Origin: Prochlorococcus sp. AG-409-J16
GTDB taxonomy: Bacteria > Cyanobacteriota > Cyanobacteriia > PCC-6307 > Cyanobiaceae
Direction of reading: 5' to 3'
Assembly (NCBI GenBank): GCA_003215655.1
Contig: QCKB01000001.1
Span: forward strand, 248,001 to 312,000
DNA length: 64,000 nucleotides
The notes below the pieces were generated by a model. That model made no database searches. It worked only from the letters and a program-made list of their open reading frames with translations, and was not told the DNA's origin. Positions 1 to 9,419 of this stretch are shown one piece after another; within the stretch, counting starts at the first letter, position 1, and each line of letters opens with the position of its first letter. The position numbers and the translations under genes were made by a program.

Positions 1-291
1 CTTAAGACCAGGCCTTATTTCAATGAGGTTCTCTTTAGCGGCCTCGGGGTATGGGAAATGTCCTAACAATCGACCATCATTTGATGGCACAGCTTGATAT
101 CGCCTTAACGAGCCTTTAAAAGAAAAAAAAGGGAAAAACTGGGAACCAAAAACAAAAAACAATAGAAATATTCCAACTATCACCAAAACTCTGGATCCCA
201 ATTTCAAATCAGCCAATCTTTGGGAGCTATCCCTTCGCGCGAAAGGGATCTCATCATTTGTTGAACTTCGAGCTCTATCTGCTCGAGCCAC
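1..291 (-). CDS. D-alanyl-D-alanine carboxypeptidase-like protein (M15), N-terminal part only
   Basis: An open frame on the minus strand runs off the left edge of the window. Reading from a GTG at 291, the protein has a charged N-terminal tail of about 30 residues, a single hydrophobic segment (about residues 32-46, VLVIVGIFLLFFVFG), then a periplasmic stretch containing LLGHFPYPEA. That HxPYPEA segment is typical of cyanobacterial VanY/DacB-type M15 carboxypeptidases just ahead of the catalytic domain. The zinc-binding part lies outside the window. The start codon is uncertain because no ATG is in frame. The family call comes from a short motif and is tentative. It would trim peptidoglycan side chains as a membrane-anchored periplasmic enzyme. 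Confidence 0.5.
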   Translation of the reverse strand, partial: MARADRARSSTNDEIPFARRDSSQRLADLKLGSRVLVIVGIFLLFFVFGSQFFPFFSFKGSLRRYQAVPSNDGRLLGHFPYPEAAKENLIEIRPGLK

Positions 292-404
292 GGACTTGAC
301 CCATAGTGATGTTTCGATCGTAACGGTCTAGGTTAAAACAACCCACAATGAAGCATTTGTCAGTGTTAGTTTTCAAATAGCACTTCAGGATTAGGTCTAC
401 AAAG

Positions 405-1769
405 ATGTTGCGTGTTGCTGTAGTTGGTGGTGGCCCTAGTGGTTCATGTGCCGCAGAAATTCTTGCTAAGGCCAATATAAAAACCTGGATTTTCGAAAGG
501 AAGCTAGACAATGCAAAACCCTGCGGAGGAGCAATACCTCTTTGCATGGTTGAAGAATTCGATCTCCCCGAATCAATAATCGACCGTAAAGTTAGAAATA
601 TGAAAATGATCTCTCCCTCAAACCGCGAGGTAGATATTCGTCTAGATAACGTTTATAGCAAAGATGACAAAAGCGAATACATAGGGATGCTTCGTAGAGA
701 AGTTATGGATGCCTTTATGCGTAATCGGGCAGCTGAGCTTGGAGCAAACCTGGTTAATGGTCTAGTTACCAAAATAGAAACTGGTACCAATCGAGAAGGT
801 CCATATACCCTCACCTACTCCGATTATTCAGCTGGAGAAGCTACAGGCGAGATGAAGACCCTTGAGGTTGATATCATCATTGGTGCTGACGGGGCAAATA
901 GCCGTGTAGCAAAAGCAATGGATGCAGGTGATTACAACTACGCAGTTGCTTTCCAGGAACGCATCAAACTACCTCCTGAAGAAATGAAATATTACGAAGA
1001 TCTTGCTGAGATGTATGTCGGCAGTGATGTTTCACCTGATTTCTATGGCTGGGTATTTCCGAAATATGACCATGTAGCTGTAGGGACTGGAACAATGAGA
1101 AAAAACCAATCACTTATTAAAGACTTACAAGAAGGCGTGCGTGATCGAGCCATGAAGAGGCTCGTTCATGGGGAGGTAATTAAAATAGAAGCACACCAAA
1201 TCCCTGAACATCCCCGTCCAAGAAGAGTTGTAGGCCGAATGGCTCTAGTTGGAGATGCTGCTGGATATGTCACAAAGAGTTCTGGAGAAGGAATCTACTT
1301 TGCTGCAAAAAGTGGAAGAATGTGTGCGGAACAAATTGTTGAATCCAGTAAAAGAGGGCAAACAATCCCAACAGAAGGAGATCTCAAAAAATACCTCAAA
1401 AAGTGGGATCGCAAATATGGCGCCACATACACAGTTCTATCAATCCTCCAATTCATTTTTTATCGCAGTGATGCGGCCCGAGAGGCCTTCGTTGCAATGT
1501 GCGATGACATGGATGTTCAACGTCTAACTTTTGACAGTTACCTTTACAAAAAGGTAGTTGCAATGAATCCATGGCAACAAATCAAACTAACCCTTCTAAC
1601 TATTGATGCAATTGCAAGAGGTTTAGTTAGGCCACCTTCTTCCTCTTACAAACCCGTACCTAGTGCCGTTCGCAGCGACGAAGAAGTCAATAAGATGCTT
1701 GCAATTAAAGGCATTACAGGAGGAATAAAAGTAGGGAACAAAAAGCCCTCTACTGCAAGCAAAAGCTAA
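405..1769 (+). CDS. chlP: Geranylgeranyl reductase ChlP
   Basis: ChlP reduces the geranylgeranyl chain of chlorophyll and geranylgeranyl diphosphate to phytyl using NADPH, at the thylakoid. The 454-residue protein opens with a Rossmann FAD-binding motif (VVGGGPSGSCAAEILA) and has the family's PCGGAIP segment near residue 46 and a second FAD motif (GRMALVGDAAGYVTKSSGEG) near residue 280. Length matches cyanobacterial and plant ChlP. The start is an ATG after an AT-rich 110-bp upstream region shared with the divergently oriented M15 gene. It ends 11 bp before the convergent glyS stop. Full length with no anomaly seen. Confidence 0.96.
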   Translation: MLRVAVVGGGPSGSCAAEILAKANIKTWIFERKLDNAKPCGGAIPLCMVEEFDLPESIIDRKVRNMKMISPSNREVDIRLDNVYSKDDKSEYIGMLRREVMDAFMRNRAAELGANLVNGLVTKIETGTNREGPYTLTYSDYSAGEATGEMKTLEVDIIIGADGANSRVAKAMDAGDYNYAVAFQERIKLPPEEMKYYEDLAEMYVGSDVSPDFYGWVFPKYDHVAVGTGTMRKNQSLIKDLQEGVRDRAMKRLVHGEVIKIEAHQIPEHPRPRRVVGRMALVGDAAGYVTKSSGEGIYFAAKSGRMCAEQIVESSKRGQTIPTEGDLKKYLKKWDRKYGATYTVLSILQFIFYRSDAAREAFVAMCDDMDVQRLTFDSYLYKKVVAMNPWQQIKLTLLTIDAIARGLVRPPSSSYKPVPSAVRSDEEVNKMLAIKGITGGIKVGNKKPSTASKS

Positions 1770-1780
1770 CCATTGCTCCT

Positions 1781-3952
1781 TTAACTAACTATTCGGCTGA
1801 AATCAGCCAACATACCAGCCTGATTTCGTAGGACTCCAAGCAAATTGAGACGATTTTGTCTTACTGCTAAGTCTTCTGCCATAACTAAAACACTTTCTTC
1901 CCCGTCAAAAAAGGCTTCTAAGGCCTTAGAACCTTCAATAAGACGTTGGGTTAAATCCCTATAACGGTTTAGAGATTTCTCCTGCAAAATTGGTTCTATC
2001 CCTTTGAGGACTTCAAGCATCCCAAATTCACTTGGCTTCTCAAATAGAGATGTGTCAACCGCTTCTAAAGGGCTAAGCAGATCTTTTGGAAGATTACCTT
2101 TTTCAGCTAATCGTGCCGCTCTCGTCACGACCATCTGAACAGCCTGAAGACCTCCTGTCTGACGCATCTCAACCAACAAATTTGCACGCTCTAGCAAATC
2201 TTCTGGGTCAGAAAGAATCCGATCTGATGGAATAGTCTCCCCTGCAACTGCTTGAGCAAGGTCTATATCTACGCCTAATTCATCTAATAAAGTAAGGATT
2301 CGTTGGCGTAAGAAATCAACTAAATCACCGCAAAGAACCTCTGAATTAACTTCCAAACCGGGAAATATTTTCATCCAATTAATTGAGGCTTTAGAAAACA
2401 AATCAATAAGATTTACTTTCCAGCCCTTTGACCAAAGAATTTGCAAAAGACCATTCCCAGCTCGACGCAAAGCATATGGATCGGAAGAGCCACTAGGCCT
2501 CTCTCCTTTAGCGAAAATACTCAAAAGCAATTCAAGTCTTTCAACTATCGCAAGAGCCGCCCCCGCATCTGACTCAGGCAGAACAGCCCCAGCTCCTCGA
2601 GGTTGATAATGCTCTAAAACAGCAAGTGCAACATCAGAAGACTCACCCTCAGCAATTAAATATTTAGCACCTATAACCCCTTGGAGTTCAGGGAATTCCC
2701 CAACCATTTGACTTACTAAATCGTGTTTACAAAGAAGTACAGCTCTCCGCAAATGATTCGCCTTAGCATCGTCGAAATTAAGCTGATCAATTATCAAATC
2801 AGCCAGCCATCCCATTCTCTTAACCCTATCGAGCAATGAACCAAGCCCCTCCGCAAAAGTAACTGTCTCCAATTTCTCAACCCTGGATTCGCTTGTTATT
2901 CCTCTATCAACTTCAACGAAAAACTTTGCGTCTGAAAGTCTTGCTTTCAGAACCCTTTCATTTCCCTTTTTGATTTCATCTCTTGCTTGCTTAAGCCCAT
3001 TACTAATGCACAGAAAACGAGGATGAATAGTTTTTCGTGCATCTAGTGCAAGAGGATCTTTTAGAGCCTCTTGCCTATAAAGAGGCACATACCGCTGATG
3101 CACACGCATAACTGTGCTGAGTACTTCTGCTGGTAATTCCAAAAAAGATTCTGGGATTTCCCCTTCAACTAGAAGAGGAGCCTCAACTAAATCAGTGAGC
3201 TCTTCTAATAGCTCCTCAGGGAGATCTGGAAAAGCGTGAATTGATGAAGCAGCAGAATCAATTGCTTTCCGAATACTCGAGATTCGTTCTTTTCTATCTA
3301 CAACAACTCCACCTTTTGCAAGAGTCTCTAAATATGCCTCAGCCGAAGTGATGGGGAAAGGCTCTCCATTTCCATAAAGCCTGTGCCCAAAGCTTAGGTT
3401 TCCAGAACTTATTAGAGGATCACTCCCTTTCAAGGTGACAGGAACAACTTTTTGGCCTAAGAGAGCCAAAAGCCATCTAACAGGTCTTGGAAAGCGCAAA
3501 GAGCCTTCACCCCAGCGCATAAAACGACGGCCTTGAAGATTCCCAATCCATTGAGGAATCAATCCTCCAAGCAACTCAATGGCAGGAACTCCTTCTTTAG
3601 TTAATTTTGCAAAGACGAAAGGGCCTTTGGGCGTTTCTCGTATTTCCAAAGCCTCTACTGGTATCCCTATTCGACTAGCAAATCCAATTGCTGCTTGAGT
3701 TGGTTTCCCAGCTGTAAATGCATTAGTTGCAGGTGGTCCTTTACGGTCTTCCTCTAAATCCTTTGAAACGCTGGCTATATCCTCAACTAACACAACAATT
3801 CGACGCGGGGTACTAGTGCAATGAATACTTCCAAACTCCACATGGTGCTGCTTCAAATCACGGCTAACCATTTGTTCAAGCTGAAGTAGAGCTAAACGTG
3901 CAAAATCCGCAGGAAGCTCCTCAGTACCAATCTCAAGCAAGAAGGAAGACAC
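1781..3952 (-). CDS. glyS: Glycyl-tRNA synthetase beta subunit
   Basis: Beta subunit of the tetrameric alpha2beta2 glycyl-tRNA synthetase. It charges tRNA-Gly together with GlyQ, which is not in this window. The N-terminus FLLEIGTEELPADFARLAL is diagnostic, and the B3/B4-like and HD-type regions and C-terminal anticodon-binding helical domain follow over about 720 residues. The longest frame begins at a TTG at 3964. I prefer the GTG at 3952 because it gives the usual short leader (M-S-S-F-L-L-E). It is convergent with chlP and divergent from sir, with about 95 bp between the two starts. Confidence 0.95.
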   Translation of the reverse strand: MSSFLLEIGTEELPADFARLALLQLEQMVSRDLKQHHVEFGSIHCTSTPRRIVVLVEDIASVSKDLEEDRKGPPATNAFTAGKPTQAAIGFASRIGIPVEALEIRETPKGPFVFAKLTKEGVPAIELLGGLIPQWIGNLQGRRFMRWGEGSLRFPRPVRWLLALLGQKVVPVTLKGSDPLISSGNLSFGHRLYGNGEPFPITSAEAYLETLAKGGVVVDRKERISSIRKAIDSAASSIHAFPDLPEELLEELTDLVEAPLLVEGEIPESFLELPAEVLSTVMRVHQRYVPLYRQEALKDPLALDARKTIHPRFLCISNGLKQARDEIKKGNERVLKARLSDAKFFVEVDRGITSESRVEKLETVTFAEGLGSLLDRVKRMGWLADLIIDQLNFDDAKANHLRRAVLLCKHDLVSQMVGEFPELQGVIGAKYLIAEGESSDVALAVLEHYQPRGAGAVLPESDAGAALAIVERLELLLSIFAKGERPSGSSDPYALRRAGNGLLQILWSKGWKVNLIDLFSKASINWMKIFPGLEVNSEVLCGDLVDFLRQRILTLLDELGVDIDLAQAVAGETIPSDRILSDPEDLLERANLLVEMRQTGGLQAVQMVVTRAARLAEKGNLPKDLLSPLEAVDTSLFEKPSEFGMLEVLKGIEPILQEKSLNRYRDLTQRLIEGSKALEAFFDGEESVLVMAEDLAVRQNRLNLLGVLRNQAGMLADFSRIVS

Positions 3953-4047
3953 AGATATACCCAATACAAGTAGACACTTTATAAAATTAAAATGCAGAAA
4001 TGTTTTTTGAGTTCGCTAACGTTTAATTGGAAAGTAATTTCACCTTG

Positions 4048-5844
4048 ATGAATGGTGAGAAGACAACTGTTCAGATGACAGATACTAGCCTCGCTCCCTC
4101 TATTGCCACTGGAGCTGAACGTTCTAAGTTCGAGCAGTTCAAGGCTGATAGCAAATATTTATGCGACCCTCTGGCATCTGAACTCGAAAATGATCAGGAC
4201 CATTTCACTAATGATGCTGTCCAGTTACTGAAGTTTCACGGAAGCTATCAACAAGACAACCGAGAGAACAGGAAGAAAAACGAAGGAAAAGACTGGCAAA
4301 TGATGCTTAGGCTGAGGAGTCCTGGTGGACAGATCTCATCAGACCTATTTGTTGCATTAGATGATTTATCAAACAACTTAGGAAATGGAACTTTGCGTGC
4401 AACAACCAGACAGGCATTCCAAATGCATGGTATCCGCAAAGAAAACCTCAAAGAAGTTATAAGGACAATCATTGTTTCCATGGGATCAACACTTGCTGCC
4501 TGCGGAGATATCACACGAAATGTGATGTCTCCGGCCGCACCATATGAAACTGGTTCTTATCCGTTAGCTAGACAACTAGCAAATGAAATTGCTGATCTTT
4601 TATCCCCAAAAGCAGCCGAAGATTCCTATCTAGATCTTTGGGTTGATGGGGACCTGAGTTATCGCATATGTCCCTCTAAGACAGTAAAAGAAGTTCGAGC
4701 GAAACAAGAACTAGAAGGGATATTTAGTGGAGATCAACGCGAACCTCTATATGGGCCTACGTATATGCCTAGAAAGTTCAAATGTGCAGTTACGGTCCCT
4801 GGTGACAATTCCGTCGATCTTCTTACTCATGACATAGGGTTAGTAGTCTTTAAAGGAGCAAACGGCGAGTTAAAAGGGTGTAATGTCTACGTAGGTGGTG
4901 GTATGGGTAGAAATCATAATAATGAAGAAACTTTTGCTCGTATAGCTGACCCACTTGGATATGTAGACGCTGATCACATTTTGGACTTAGTGCAATCAAT
5001 TCTGGCCCTTCAAAGAGACTTCGGGGATCGAAAGATTAGACGTCATGCACGAATGAAATATTTACTAAATGATCAAGGGATTGAATGGTTCAAACATAAG
5101 TTAAAAGACTATTATTTTCCATACCCAATAAAAGAATTAAAAGCCGAAGGTATATCCACCCTAATGGACTATCTTGGATGGCACCGTCAATCTAAGAAAA
5201 AATGGTTTGTCGGAATCCCCCTAATGTCTGGCCGTTTAAAAGGAGAATTAAAAAGTGGTTTAAGAAATATAGTTGACACCTACAAGCTCGAAATACGGTT
5301 AACTCCTAATCAAGATATTCTCCTTTGCAATATTGGTTCCTACCAAAAAATAACAATAAAAAATGCTCTTGATGCCTTAGGAATAGATACCAAGAATGAT
5401 CCCTCTCCAATTGCAAAGCACGCAATTGCCTGCCCAGCATTGCCATTATGCGGACTTGCAATCACTGAAGCCGAGAGAACTTTACCGGAAGTTCTAAGTA
5501 GAATAGAGCGTCAGCTTCATCGACTCAAAATAAACAGGACAATCCTAATTCGGATGACTGGCTGTCCAAATGGATGTGCAAGACCCTATATGGCAGAACT
5601 CGCTTTAGTAGGAAGTGGTCCAAACTCTTATCAACTATGGCTAGGAGGAACTCCTAATCTTCAACAATTAGCAAAACCATTCATTCAGAGAATGTCTTTA
5701 GATGATCTCGAGTCGTCTATAGAGCCTTTACTCATAAGTTGGCAAAAAACATCAAAGTTCATAAGCTTTGGAGAACACATAACAAATCTTGGAGATCAAG
5801 CTGTCACATCTTTACTTTCTTCAAGACCACTACAGGAACCATAA
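4048..5844 (+). CDS. sir: Ferredoxin-sulfite reductase
   Basis: Six-electron reduction of sulfite to sulfide with reduced ferredoxin, the last step of assimilatory sulfate reduction. The protein has two nitrite/sulfite reductase ferredoxin-like half domains and the siroheme/4Fe-4S cysteine clusters near the C-terminus, seen as CPALPLCG and, about 40 residues on, TGCPNGCARPY. An RxxxR(Q)AFQMHG segment binds siroheme. The frame is open from a TTG at 4027; ATGs at 4048 and 4075 are better starts, and 4075 (MTDTSLAPS) gives the usual short leader before GAERSKFEQFKADS. The 3' end overlaps the convergent dipeptidase gene by 49 bp. Confidence 0.95.
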   Translation: MNGEKTTVQMTDTSLAPSIATGAERSKFEQFKADSKYLCDPLASELENDQDHFTNDAVQLLKFHGSYQQDNRENRKKNEGKDWQMMLRLRSPGGQISSDLFVALDDLSNNLGNGTLRATTRQAFQMHGIRKENLKEVIRTIIVSMGSTLAACGDITRNVMSPAAPYETGSYPLARQLANEIADLLSPKAAEDSYLDLWVDGDLSYRICPSKTVKEVRAKQELEGIFSGDQREPLYGPTYMPRKFKCAVTVPGDNSVDLLTHDIGLVVFKGANGELKGCNVYVGGGMGRNHNNEETFARIADPLGYVDADHILDLVQSILALQRDFGDRKIRRHARMKYLLNDQGIEWFKHKLKDYYFPYPIKELKAEGISTLMDYLGWHRQSKKKWFVGIPLMSGRLKGELKSGLRNIVDTYKLEIRLTPNQDILLCNIGSYQKITIKNALDALGIDTKNDPSPIAKHAIACPALPLCGLAITEAERTLPEVLSRIERQLHRLKINRTILIRMTGCPNGCARPYMAELALVGSGPNSYQLWLGGTPNLQQLAKPFIQRMSLDDLESSIEPLLISWQKTSKFISFGEHITNLGDQAVTSLLSSRPLQEP

Positions 5845-6530
5845 ATTGCCATAGATTTTTTTGCTCTCCATGCCCAAAGTTGATCTCCATAGCTGAAGTG
5901 CCACCATTCATTTGGATGCTGAACGAAACCAGCCTCTAACATCACCTCTGCAAGGATATTTCTCCTCTCATGAAATAAAGCTTCAGGCGAAGCCGGGTTC
6001 CTAATAGCAACATCTAAATAATAATTTGGCTCTGATATAGAGCCAATTGCATCAATATCACCTCCCATATCAATTTGATACCCCGTGCCATCAGCAATAG
6101 TTATATCTATAGCACCTCCAGTGCTGTGAGGAGGAGGATTAGAAGGAGCATTGGTTGGTGGAGCCCAGAATTTAGCCACTTCATTAACAATCTCTTGTAC
6201 CTCAAACGCCTGTTTAGGTTCATTTCGATCAATTCCTCTAGCAATGCATTCCTGATTTATAGAATGTTCGACCATAAATGCTTGTACTTGAACAGGGCGC
6301 CAAGCATCAAAAACTGCTAATTGAAAGCCAGGAAGCTTAAGCTTTAACTCATTCTGAGCAATTAATAAACGATTGATGATTCCTCTTCTTAAGCAAAAAG
6401 GATCACTCCCTCCATATGGAGCTCCTAATGACTGATAAGGATGAGGTTCCAGACAATAAATTGATGATGGAATCCTTAGCAAAGGTTCCCCGCAATCATT
6501 TATCAAAAAAGTGGCCCAAGGTCGCAACAT
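5796..6530 (-). CDS. D-alanyl-D-alanine dipeptidase, VanX family (M15D)
   Basis: Zinc metallopeptidase of the VanX/DdpX family, which hydrolyses free D-Ala-D-Ala. The sequence shows the substrate-arginine region FDAWRPVQVQAF, a variant of the SxHxxGxAxD zinc motif (PPHSTGGAIDITI) with the His and Asp ligands kept, an MGGDIDAIG segment, and the C-terminal catalytic Glu and zinc His in NEWWHFSYG. At about 244 residues it is a normal length. The ATG at 6530 is preferred over the TTG at 6545. In non-resistant bacteria such enzymes probably recycle cell-wall dipeptides; that role is inferred. The 3' end overlaps sir antiparallel by 49 bp. Confidence 0.88.
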   Translation of the reverse strand: MLRPWATFLINDCGEPLLRIPSSIYCLEPHPYQSLGAPYGGSDPFCLRRGIINRLLIAQNELKLKLPGFQLAVFDAWRPVQVQAFMVEHSINQECIARGIDRNEPKQAFEVQEIVNEVAKFWAPPTNAPSNPPPHSTGGAIDITIADGTGYQIDMGGDIDAIGSISEPNYYLDVAIRNPASPEALFHERRNILAEVMLEAGFVQHPNEWWHFSYGDQLWAWRAKKSMAIYGSCSGLEESKDVTA

Positions 6531-6878
6531 GGCCGAATAGCTCAACAGTTAACTTTCCACAGCTATAGGCGATTTTTCCACAGGAGAAGATTCTTTGCTT
6601 TCACCTGAGATTTATACGCATTAATCGATTCCACGAGCAATTGTCGCCGAAAAAACAACGAAGGTAATCATATTTTATTGCTTGTGACAAATCCTTGAAA
6701 ACTGTTGCAAAGAGACACTTCCTCTACCGGTTCATGCTTTCAAAGGCTCACTCAAAATTGATGTCTCTAATTCTGCAGTTCTCCTACCAATCCATTCAAC
6801 AGCACAAGAATGAGACCCCAGCTAACAATCACCTCTGAAATTCATAATCAATTATGTGGAAAAGTATTTATATGTTTT
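6531..6878. other. Intergenic spacer of about 350 bp with DnaA-box-like sites
   Basis: Both flanking genes (recG and the VanX-type gene) lie on the minus strand, so this spacer should hold the promoter of the dipeptidase gene. No reading frame longer than about 25 codons is open on either strand, and no tRNA or known small RNA is recognisable. It contains three TTTTCCACA-like nonamers, two at its left end and one inverted at its right end. Confidence 0.6.
6553..6582 (+). promoter_or_regulatory. Two DnaA-box-like nonamers, with a third inverted at 6855-6863
   Basis: CTTTCCACA at 6553-6561 and TTTTCCACA at 6574-6582 are direct repeats 21 bp apart, two helical turns. TGTGGAAAA at 6855-6863 is the inverted copy across the spacer. 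TTTTCCACA is close to the DnaA box consensus TTWTNCACA. The sites sit just upstream of the dipeptidase start, so they could be DnaA-responsive promoter sites or a DnaA-titrating cluster. In short AT-rich DNA such matches can also arise by chance. Confidence 0.3.
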
Positions 6879-9419
6879 TTAATTGAGATGAGCATTTTCA
6901 CTCCATTTCTGCCAATGCTCATCAATTAATTCCCTCAAAAGTGGATTCTCCCTTAACTCAGGATCATTAGCTAGAAGGTTAAATGCTTCATCTCTAGCTT
7001 CTTGAAGTATTTCCCCATCATCAGCCAAACTTGCAAGAACAAAATCAGGAAGGCCAGACTGCCTAGTTCCTAGGACCTGTCCAGGGCCTCGAAAACGAAG
7101 GTCAATATCAGCTATTTCGAATCCGTCTTGTGACCTTACAAGAACTTCTAATCGTTCTCTAGCAAGAGGATTATTACTGTCATTAACAAGAAGGCAATGC
7201 GCCAATATTGAACCACGGCCTACTCGACCACGTAATTGATGCAATTGAGCCAAACCAAAACGATCTGCGTGTTCAATAACCATCACAGTTGCCTGTGGGA
7301 CATCAACACCTACCTCAATAACAGTTGTAGATACCAATACCTGACATTCACCATTTTGAAATGCCCTAATAATATTTTGCTTTTCAAAAGAACTCATACG
7401 CCCATGTAACAGTCCAACGTCGAGTTCGGAGAAAACGTTCTCAGAGAGATCCTTGTGCACCATTACGGCTGAACGCAAATCAAGCTTCTCCGAGTCCTCT
7501 ATTAATGGCAAAACCACATAGGCCCTATTACCTCTATGAACCTCATCTCTAATCAGTTGGTAAGCCTGCTCTCGATCAGAACCTGCTATTAAACGAGTTT
7601 GAATAGGTATTCGACCAGGAGGCAGCTCATCAATTTGACTTAAATCCAAATCCCCATGCATAGAAAGCGCAAGTGTTCGAGGAATTGGTGTTGCAGTCAT
7701 TGTCAACAAGTGAGGTTGAAGACCTTTGCTCAGAAGCCTGTTCCTTTGATGTACCCCAAACCGATGTTGTTCATCAACAACAACAAGGCCTAGACGTGCG
7801 AAAGTGACAGGATCCTCTATTAGCGCATGAGTTCCAACTAATATCTTTAAAGATCCATTTGCAAGATCATCAAGTGTCTTCCTCCGAAGACGTTTAGGAG
7901 TTGAACCAGTCAACAAATCAACTGTGACATTTAACTGGGGCAACCAATTTGAAATTGTTTGATAATGTTGCTCTGCCAATACTTCAGTAGGAGCCATTAA
8001 TGCTCCTTGCCAACCAGCCTGAACAGCATTTAATAGCGCAGCCAAAGCAACAACAGTCTTACCACTACCAACGTCTCCTTGAACCAAACGAGCCATTGGT
8101 TCTGGACGTGTTAGATCTGACTCAATTTCATTTAAGACACGCTCTTGCGCCTTTGTAAGGGTAAATGGCAACAGTTTCAAAAATAGGCCGACCAACCCAT
8201 CTCTATGACCTACCTTCTCCAAAGGCGGGGCAGCGCTAATCCGAAGTAATGCCCGTCGGCGCAAAAAGCTAAGTTGCAAGAACAAAAACTCATCAAAGAC
8301 AAGCCTTCTTCTTGCTTTCTTCAAAATCTCCTGACTTTCTGGTCGATGAATAAGGACCAAGGCCTCTCTCTTCTCGAGTAATTGCATTTTTTCTCTTCTC
8401 GCTTTCGGTAATGGATCTCTATATTGACTAGCCAAAGGAAGAACATTGTCTACTAAGATACGAAAACGATCAGCAGTAAGTCCTTCTGTTAACGAATAAA
8501 CTGGTATTAATCGTCCTATATTTCTCGAACGCAATTGAGAATAAGGACTTTCCATCACCTCAATAAGAGGATCTTGAACAGTAATTCCAAATGGACCTTC
8601 TTTGACCAGGCCACTAATAGCCACCGTGGCCCCAGGTAAATAATTAGCAGCTTGTTTCTTTAAGTATGCAAAATTACTAAATCTTCGTCCAGCAAGAAAG
8701 CGTGTAACCTTTAACCGACCTGTAGGGTCTTCAACCTGGATTTCAAGGATAGACAAATTAGAATTCTTTGGACTCTTAAAAGCATTGCAACGACGCACAG
8801 TTGCAACAATCGTGGCTGTTTTACCTACTTCTAAAGACTCAATCCTTTGCATATGAGAGTAATCAACATAATCTCTCGGGTAGTAATTAATAAGATCGCC
8901 GACCACAAAAAGTCCAAGCCCAGCAAGACGCTCTGCATAATTTGGACCAATACCCTTTATTTTCGTCAATGGAGAACTCAGGCTGAGTTGACATACTTCC
9001 TTAGATATCCCGGAAAGAGGAGACATCTCTATATTTGAAAGTCTCAGCCTTGGAGGTGACATCTTATTTCTAGGCTCAAACTCCTTCCTAAGACGATGCA
9101 TAAGGTGTCGAGAGTCAACGACCAAACGACATCGCTCTTTCTCTCTAAGGTCTTGATAAATCTTGAATTTCTCCACTAACTGATCTATACGATCCTGCAT
9201 ATCAACGGGAAGTAATTTCGAGGGAGAGTCAACAAGTTTTCTTGACAGAAAAAGACTAAATCTCTCTTCTCTCCCATACAAATCAACAAATCCATTCTCA
9301 GCTTCTACCGTTAAAGCCTGCTGTATCAAGCTTATCCAGCCAACAAACTCTTTGTGTTGATCCTTATTCAGTGCTCGCCTACACCTCCCATTTGTTCTGC
9401 TGAAGAAGTCTTCCACCAC
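6879..9419 (-). CDS. recG: ATP-dependent DNA helicase RecG
   Basis: RecG remodels stalled forks and Holliday junctions. The 846-residue protein carries an N-terminal extension of about 150 residues typical of cyanobacterial RecG, an OB-fold wedge domain starting near LTKIKGIGPNYAERLAGLG, helicase motif I (GDVGSGKTVVA), motif II DEQH (VVVDEQHRFGVHQR), motif III (TMTATPIPRTLALS), motif VI (QLRGRVGRG) and the C-terminal TRG-type region. The start at 9419 is a GTG inside the 3' end of the upstream gene (52-bp overlap), suggesting translational coupling. It belongs to the leftward block after rpsB, tsf and the unknown protein. Confidence 0.95.
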   Translation of the reverse strand: MVEDFFSRTNGRCRRALNKDQHKEFVGWISLIQQALTVEAENGFVDLYGREERFSLFLSRKLVDSPSKLLPVDMQDRIDQLVEKFKIYQDLREKERCRLVVDSRHLMHRLRKEFEPRNKMSPPRLRLSNIEMSPLSGISKEVCQLSLSSPLTKIKGIGPNYAERLAGLGLFVVGDLINYYPRDYVDYSHMQRIESLEVGKTATIVATVRRCNAFKSPKNSNLSILEIQVEDPTGRLKVTRFLAGRRFSNFAYLKKQAANYLPGATVAISGLVKEGPFGITVQDPLIEVMESPYSQLRSRNIGRLIPVYSLTEGLTADRFRILVDNVLPLASQYRDPLPKARREKMQLLEKREALVLIHRPESQEILKKARRRLVFDEFLFLQLSFLRRRALLRISAAPPLEKVGHRDGLVGLFLKLLPFTLTKAQERVLNEIESDLTRPEPMARLVQGDVGSGKTVVALAALLNAVQAGWQGALMAPTEVLAEQHYQTISNWLPQLNVTVDLLTGSTPKRLRRKTLDDLANGSLKILVGTHALIEDPVTFARLGLVVVDEQHRFGVHQRNRLLSKGLQPHLLTMTATPIPRTLALSMHGDLDLSQIDELPPGRIPIQTRLIAGSDREQAYQLIRDEVHRGNRAYVVLPLIEDSEKLDLRSAVMVHKDLSENVFSELDVGLLHGRMSSFEKQNIIRAFQNGECQVLVSTTVIEVGVDVPQATVMVIEHADRFGLAQLHQLRGRVGRGSILAHCLLVNDSNNPLARERLEVLVRSQDGFEIADIDLRFRGPGQVLGTRQSGLPDFVLASLADDGEILQEARDEAFNLLANDPELRENPLLRELIDEHWQKWSENAHLN

